Below, piece by piece: positions 44,959 through 64,000 of a stretch of DNA of 64,000 bases; within the stretch, counting starts at the first letter, position 1; each line of letters begins with the position of its first letter. The position numbers and the translations under genes are program-made. Origin of the DNA: Leptasterias polaris. Lineage: Eukaryota > Echinodermata > Asteroidea > Forcipulatida > Asteriidae. The notes below the pieces were generated by a model. That model worked only from the letters and a program-made list of their open reading frames with translations, searched no databases and was not told the DNA's origin. The stretch is from positions 4,030,001 to 4,094,000 of the forward strand of contig JAZGTN010000006.1 of the NCBI GenBank assembly GCA_037783415.1, read 5' to 3'.

Positions 44959-46440
44959 CGACTACTGGCACTGCTGTCTGTCACGATCGCGCCATGGCAG
45001 TCAAAATTACACGTACAAATGATCGCATTAAGCGTAGGATTTGGGGGAGACCTCCTTCCTAGGGGTGATTGATCTCGCCACGCCATCTTTCCAGCACGCC
45101 TTGCTTGCTAATAAACCCAAAGGCCGTATCCAAATGGGCGGCTAAGGCTATACAGCTACAGCTACGGCTACCTAACGGCTCACACCCCGTTCCACCCCTG
45201 CAACCCCCCCCCCCCCCCCCCCCCTGCAATTTGCAACGAATGTGGTGCACGGCTGACTGCCGCACGGTCCTTTAGTGTCGTTCCGTTGGTGACAAATCCC
45301 AATTCCATCAATATGTTACAAATTATAATATAACAACAAATAAAATATCTTTTTAGTTCAGCTGGTATAATCATTTCTTCTCTTATTATCCTTTGGTAAA
45401 TATTTCAACTGTTTCAAATAATGCTTAGAATAATTGTGAAAGGAGTAAACTACGTGACGTGACGTCACAAATTAGACTGTTTCATCCCTTGAATTTCTTA
45501 ATCGTCTCAAAATCAAGGCTATAAATTATTTTGTTGTTTACCTGCTCCGATGCTCCGAGTCGAGACCAACCGTATTCTAGATCAGCGGTCCGCAAACGAT
45601 TAGGCCGGTAACGACCCAACGGAAATGTTATAGGCATGAGAGCCGCGACCCGCATTACCATCCACTCGCCCCCCCCCCCCCCCCCCCATCTAATCGATTG
45701 AATCCACTCCTTCAGAGGTAATGTCATAAAAGCAGGCTAATCTTAACATGAGTAATTAAACAACTCGTTGAAGCAGGATGTCTTTTTTTTAAAGATGCAT
45801 TTACCAAATTTGCATCGGGAATAAAGAATATGTTTTACCTTCACTCCAATGTGCGTTTCACTGTAAATGGCCTACTGATAAGTATTTTCCCGAGTCCTGT
45901 CAAGAAATTGATGTTCATGCAGGATTGCAGTGAGGGAACAAACGTTGCGGGCGCAAATTTGCGCCCGTAGAACGCAAAGGGTTAATGGGTCTTTGGCAGC
46001 GTGACCCTCTCGAAACGAGGCAGAAAACCATATTCAGTTCGAGGTACGAAAACAGGTACGAAGTGTCTTGTATGAAGGTACGAAGTGAATCGGCTGGCGG
46101 TACGAAGTGTCCAAAGTCACTTCGTACCTTGTAAAAAGGGTACGAAGTGTCCCGGGTACGAAAAGGAAAAGGTACGAAGTGTCCTGACACCGATTTTTAT
46201 ACTCACGAAAGTTGATCTTACTCAAAATAGTAAATGGCATAACAAGTGCTGAAAAGGGGCTTGTTTTAAATATTATGCAAACAGAAACTACAGTTTCAAC
46301 TGGCCAGAATTGTCCCTTAGAATAAATGGTGTCCCCTTATTGTGCCCCTCCAAATTTTTACCCTAGTTTCGTCGCTGATAATAACATCATAACAAATTGA
46401 TGTTCAGTTCTTTTGTGAAAACGAGCCCAGAGATAATCCA
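44959..46440. other. Intergenic, no gene seen
   Basis: Low-complexity C-runs (about 45206-45224 and 45669-45687) and dispersed repeats. 45060-45125 resembles 53630-53690 (GATCTCGCCACGCCAT versus GGTCTCGCCAAGCCAT). 45800-45905 resembles 118-260. Confidence 0.4.
46041..46185. repeat. Cluster of GGTACGAAGTGTC motifs
   Basis: GGTACGAAGTG occurs five times within about 145 bp, plus one inverted CACTTCGTACC forming a local hairpin (about 46102-46131). It may be the eroded core of an inverted-repeat element. Confidence 0.65.
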
Positions 46441-46615
46441 CGTCGTTTTTTCCACAAGAGGGCGCTGTTTGACGGTACACAACTCTCATCCATTATCACA
46501 GCAAGGTAGCGTATGTAAGTACGTCGTCAACAAAATTCATTCGTGTTTATTGAAAAAATTACTGATACCAAACCATTGCCATTGTATTTGAAACGACTGT
46601 GGACGACAACGTACT

Positions 46616-60096
<13,481 letters not shown>

Positions 60097-62500
60097 GTGT
60101 GGTCATCACAGCACCATTGCCCAGCCTTGTAGATGTTATTCCGTACCAATGTCAAGTCTTGTACTCTTGTTTGGTGTTTTTTAGGTGATTTCTTGCGGCC
60201 TTAAAAGTCCCGTCTGTTTGGCAAGTTGCCAACACCAAACCCACCTATTTATCATCTTCAAACATTCTTCAAGTCTAAAGAACAAAAATCAGCAATTTTT
60301 GGGGACGTCACTTTGTTAAAAATGATTTTGGGTTGAACAAAGAAACGTCACAAACTTTTTTTTGTAGAAAAGTTATACCAAATGATAGTTATACAAAATG
60401 ATGCCTGAAAATTTGTCAACTAATTATTTTGTTGACAGAGATTTTTGATGAACTTTTTATACAATTGGCATTACTAGTTTGGTAGTTACTACATTGTTTT
60501 AGAGCATGTGGTATTTTATTAAACTTTTATAGATTTGTAGGAAACTTTTGTTCAAAGAAATGAAGTTGCCACTCAAGGAAAATGGGAGGTGGGGGGGGGG
60601 GAATTCACTCGTTCAACAATTCAATTTAATTTATTTTATATATTTTGGCACTTTTTCCCCCTTGTAGTTTCAATATACCTCCATATTTTACTTGGTTCTT
60701 CCTTATTTGACTTGGGGAAGCCCATGTCTTCACTTTGACAACCAGCAGCTACGAAACACCAGTTTGCAACTCACCAACATTGTTCAAGATGAGGACTCGT
60801 AAAATATGGAAAACAAATTAAGGCATTTTCAGGGCAAAGTCTTTTTTTAAAGGTTTGTAAAATATATGTGAATATTTTGTCAGTTTTTAAAGTTCTTTTT
60901 TTCCGCAGTTTAACACAAGTTTTAGACAGAGTTTAGCTTAAATTTAAAGACCTTGAAGTCAAGTTTGACAGGCAACTTGTAGACAACCAAATGCACTGCA
61001 AAAGAAACGCTTTGGTTGCACCAGAGACGTTTCTCAAACGGTGTTGGACAGTCCTCAAGAGAATAATGTGACAGTTGAAATGAAAAGGTAGTTTTTTCTT
61101 TCGCGGAGATTGCCTAGAATTGTTTGGATGTAAGTTGTCTTGGGCTCGATTTCACAAAGCAGTAAGATACATCTTAAGATGAGTTGTCAATGTTGCCATA
61201 GTGATTTGTTTTGTGACATCACATGTTGCTTAGCAATTACGATTGATTTAGAGTTAAGATTAATCTTAGCTCTTTGTCAAATCAGCCCCAGATTGACATG
61301 GCTCTTCGTTTAATAGTCGGCTATTTAAAAAAAAGTTTATACCGAGTCTTCATTTTCCAACAGGGTAGAGCGACACGAATATCATGGTGAAAGTCTGTCC
61401 TTAGTCCATTCCTAGATTGATGACAACAAAAATGAAGTAATATTTAACAGACATTGAAGTCGATGACTGTACGGCTTTTACTTACCACAAACTGTTTGCT
61501 CATTAATTGACGGAGCCACATAAAACTTTCCATTGTAAACTCAAAGGTTGTGCACTATTTATTTATCTATCTGATGAGCTTAAAATTGCACAGGTTATCA
61601 TTTGCAGAGTTAATGTTAGGGTTTGAATTCAGTAAAAAGTTGCCCTGAAAATGGCTTCTTCCAGTTATTAAAACAAAAAATTAAAAATCACATATTTTTG
61701 TCACAAGTGTGCAACTTGAGCATGGGATCAATATTCAAATTGGGTCTCTACTGTTTGTGGCGTGCTCATGCCGGGAATTTCATCTTTGAGGGCAAGGCCA
61801 CTTTCGTTTTGCAAAGGGCAATTCCATTTTGAAGGGGCACCATGGCCTCTGTGACTGTCATGTAAATCAACTTAATCAGGGCGTTGTCTCTGTGTGTTAT
61901 GATCTAAACATAATTCATGTTGACAAAGCAAAAGAAAAGCTGAGAAATGAGAGATCTAGACTTGTAACTTAAAAATAACACTTTCACAAAAAGTTCAGTT
62001 TATCACTTAATTGTGATCCATTTATGTACACATAATAGTGTTGGACTTTGCTCCAAGTCTATGATTGTGCTTTGTTGTCTCTGCCTGACGGTCATTTCAG
62101 TATTGCCTGAAAAGCGCCCTCTTGTGGAACACCCTTCTGTGGATTAATCTTGGGGTGTAATAGCCAATAGAGGAAAATGGCATTTTGCATGGCTTATGCA
62201 GACAAAAATAAGTGCAATTGCAGACAAGTCTAATCTAGCGTCTGTGGTAAAGTAAACACTGACCATTCACATTCAACTTAAAGTGTTTATTTATTTATTA
62301 ATATTGTCATCTTTTATTGTTTTGGTACTTTTCTGTAGATGGCTCAAGATGTGTTGAACTACCCAACACATCAACAACATAATTATAGAAGAATAATTTT
62401 GTTGCATCATGTTCATCTGATGCAAAAGTACTAATAAAACAATGACCAGTGGATGTTGTGTAGTCCAGTTTTTACTGAAGGACTTTGAGGCAGGTGGTAG
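60097..62500 (+). other. FAM133 3' UTR/downstream DNA
   Basis: The stop is at 60094-60096. AT-rich DNA follows; AATAAA at 62433-62438 and ATTAAA near 60524 are possible polyadenylation signals, but I cannot decide the end. A copy of the GGGCAAGGCCA family is at 61763-61870. 62094-62160 resembles the complement of 58130-58180 (CTCTTGTGGA). Confidence 0.4.
61763..61870 (+). repeat. GGGCAAGGCCATTTTCATTT family member 2
   Basis: CCGGGAATTTCATCTTTGAG, GGGCAAGGCCACTTTCGTTT and GCACCATGGCCTCTGTG; same order of blocks as 55633. Confidence 0.65.
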
Positions 62501-62507
62501 AGCCCAG

Positions 62508-62645
62508 GCCCGGAATTTAATCTTTGAGAGGGCAAGCCATTTTCATTTTGCAAAGGGCACTTCCATTAGAAAAATCTTAAAGTCTATGGGAAACCTTTTA
62601 AGGGAGGCCAGGGCAAAGAAGGCCATGAAGTTCCAGGCCTGAGAG
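62508..62645 (+). repeat. GGGCAAGGCCATTTTCATTT family member 3
   Basis: CCCGGAATTTAATCTTTGAG, GGGCAAGCCATTTTCATTTT, CACTTCCATTAG and AAGTCTATGGGAAA; same family as 55633. Confidence 0.65.
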
Positions 62646-62929
62646 CCATATATACAATGTAACTTTTTTTGAGTTTCATTCCTCCTGTTGAAGTAATTCT
62701 CTAGTTGATGCTACTTGAGTTGTACTCTGAGACTCTGTGGCCAGTGGTTTTCCCAATGCTTGTAACTCATCTCTGCCATCCAGCTTGATTGTGGTGAAGG
62801 CTGATAGCGTTAAGGTCAACTATGATCAGTGAAATGTAGGTTTAGGAAAGACCTCCACCCATCAGAGGTTTGGTAGTCACAAACCTCACATGGATAAAAA
62901 TAGTTTATGAACTGATTTGTATACACTTC

Positions 62930-63330
62930 ATTTCCTTTCCTTAAATGCTATGAGGATTTCACTTGGAGTACCTCTAGCACCTCAAAAAATATCCTCTAAA
63001 TACGCAGAATTCCGTTCCTTTTCATGTAATTCTACGCTACTTCAGTTGGGCACCTCCAGCACTTCAAATAAAAACTGTGATCATGTTCCAGGCTCTCCCT
63101 GTGAGGCACTGACAGAGGCTACCTCTAACGCCTCACAAAGCATCCTCTGAATATTTTACGGAAATCCTGTTCCTCTAAGCTACTTCTGTTGGGCACCGCC
63201 AGCACTTGTAATTAAATCCTGCAGTTTTATTCAGGGAGTCATGTTCCTATTGCTCCAGGCTGTCCCTGTGAGGCACTGACAGAGGCTACCTCTAACACCT
63301 CACAAAACATTCTCTGAATACCCTCACCAC
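62930..63330. repeat. ~167-bp tandem repeat
   Basis: TCCCTGTGAGGCACTGACAG occurs at about 63097 and 63265, each followed by AGGCTACCTCTAAC and a CCTCACAAA(G/A)CAT block. A diverged partial unit lies at 62955-63060. Confidence 0.7.
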
Positions 63331-63445
63331 TTAGAGCAGATGTTTCATAATATCTGGAGAACAAGGACATCAAGAAAGAAAAATCTGTAAATTAAAAACA
63401 TGGACAGGATGGCGCTAGAAATTAACTTCTTTTGGAGAAAATATC

Positions 63446-63522
63446 TGTAGCTCAGATTGCTCACTTGGTAGAGCACTGGCACGTGAGACCTGAGGTTGCA
63501 GGTTTAAACCCTGTGCTCGTAA
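63446..63522 (+). repeat. tRNA-like SINE head
   Basis: TGTAGCTCAGATTGCTCACT, TGGTAGAGCA and a B-box-like GGTTTAAACCC resemble a tRNA, but there is an 8-base extension in the D region and the acceptor stem does not close. Not called as tRNA. Confidence 0.5.
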
Positions 63523-63567
63523 ATTTGTCTTTGTTCATCCCCAATTTAAAAAATGTTTGAATCGCTA

Positions 63568-63720
63568 ACTGGCTGAGCGGTCTATAGTGCACCAGACTCC
63601 CGTTCTGGTGGCAGAGTCATCAGAGTGTGGGTTCAAATCCCAGCCAAGACACTTGGGTAAGACACTTGCTTCTCTTCACCCAGGAGTAAATTGGGAACTG
63701 TGAGGGCAGAAATGGTTTCT
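63568..63720 (+). repeat. tRNA-derived SINE
   Basis: CTGGCTGAGCGGTCTATAGT (Ser/Leu-tRNA-like A-box region with long variable arm), GGGTTCAAATCCCAGCC as B box, then CACTTGGGTAAGACACTTGC, the same tail family as the minus-strand copy at 50588. Confidence 0.75.
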
Positions 63721-63900
63721 TGTGGTTGGTGCGCTACTTACTTGACAGCACAGGCTGCGTACTTGCCAGTGAGCCGAGATGGTTTAAACAGTTAGATAAA
63801 CCAGCCCAGCAACCACGGTCATACTGTTCTTATGTTAATTCACGATCTGCGTCATAATTGGCGAATACTGGCGCTATAACAACTTTAATGATTACTTGAG

Positions 63901-64000
63901 GCCTGAAATTTCATCTGTTAGAGGGCAAGGCCATTTTCATTTTGCAAAGGGCATTTCTCTTGGGAAATTTTTTGAGGGGCAACAAAGGCCTTGGCCTCCG
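63901..64000 (+). repeat. GGGCAAGGCCATTTTCATTT family member 4 (cut by window end)
   Basis: CCTGAAATTTCATCTGTTAG, GGGCAAGGCCATTTTCATTT and a GGGCATTTCTCTTGGGAAAT block, same order as 55633. Confidence 0.65.

Noticed and set aside
63446..63522. Functional tRNA gene
   Set aside because: Extra bases in the D region and no closed acceptor stem; better explained as a SINE head.

Overview
The window looks like nuclear DNA of a marine deuterostome invertebrate. An echinoderm, perhaps a sea star, is my best guess. The guess rests on AT-rich intergenic DNA, spliced genes with GT-AG introns, a rhodopsin-type GPCR pair, a scavenger-receptor cysteine-rich (SRCR) exon, CR1/L2- and RTE-type LINE remnants, piggyBac elements and very dense short inverted-repeat elements. 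The species is inference only. There is no bacterial operon structure and no CRISPR array.

Left part (about 0.56-26 kb) is a diverged direct duplication. Copy A (560-10130) and copy B (18760-25990) each carry the same ~112-bp tandem repeat followed by an intronless class A GPCR (8235-9329 and 24056-25147). In A a piggyBac element (823-7310) separates repeat and GPCR; B keeps the near-empty site at 19191. That piggyBac was itself hit twice by a 480-bp element with GGGCGCACCACA ends: once as a trimeric macro-element (950-5193, outer 4-bp duplication AACA) and once singly (6745-7224, TTAC). In B a CR1/L2-type LINE (19534-23370) occupies the region upstream of the GPCR, and a 506-bp element (25148-25653) sits exactly at the GPCR stop codon.

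Middle part: a second diverged direct duplication (12283-17440 and 33058-35936), and between its arms a structurally complete two-exon piggyBac gene (minus strand, 28210-30706) inside clear terminal repeats (27664-30959). From 36 to 45 kb there are no convincing host genes: a perfect 44-bp palindrome, a frameshifted RTE-like reverse transcriptase (40365-41611), a stop-containing SRCR exon (42441-42766) and a 2.16-kb foldback element (42793-44953) whose arms are 14-bp-core tandem repeats.

Right part (46.6-60.1 kb): the one clear host gene, an eight-exon FAM133 homologue on the plus strand (182 residues). Its introns are full of repeats: a 1.1-kb Mutator-like palindrome carrying a promoter-like segment and mirrored splice donors (47296-48423, 9-bp duplication), a 13-copy 34-bp minisatellite (51901-52342), a LINE tail, a TTAA-flanked MITE, a second 9-bp-duplication hairpin element (56379-56659) and a 1.3-kb element splitting an older repeat (57549-58850). 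Beyond 60.1 kb there is 3'-flank/UTR-like DNA with tRNA-derived SINEs and a repeated GGGCAAGGCCATTTTCAT family.
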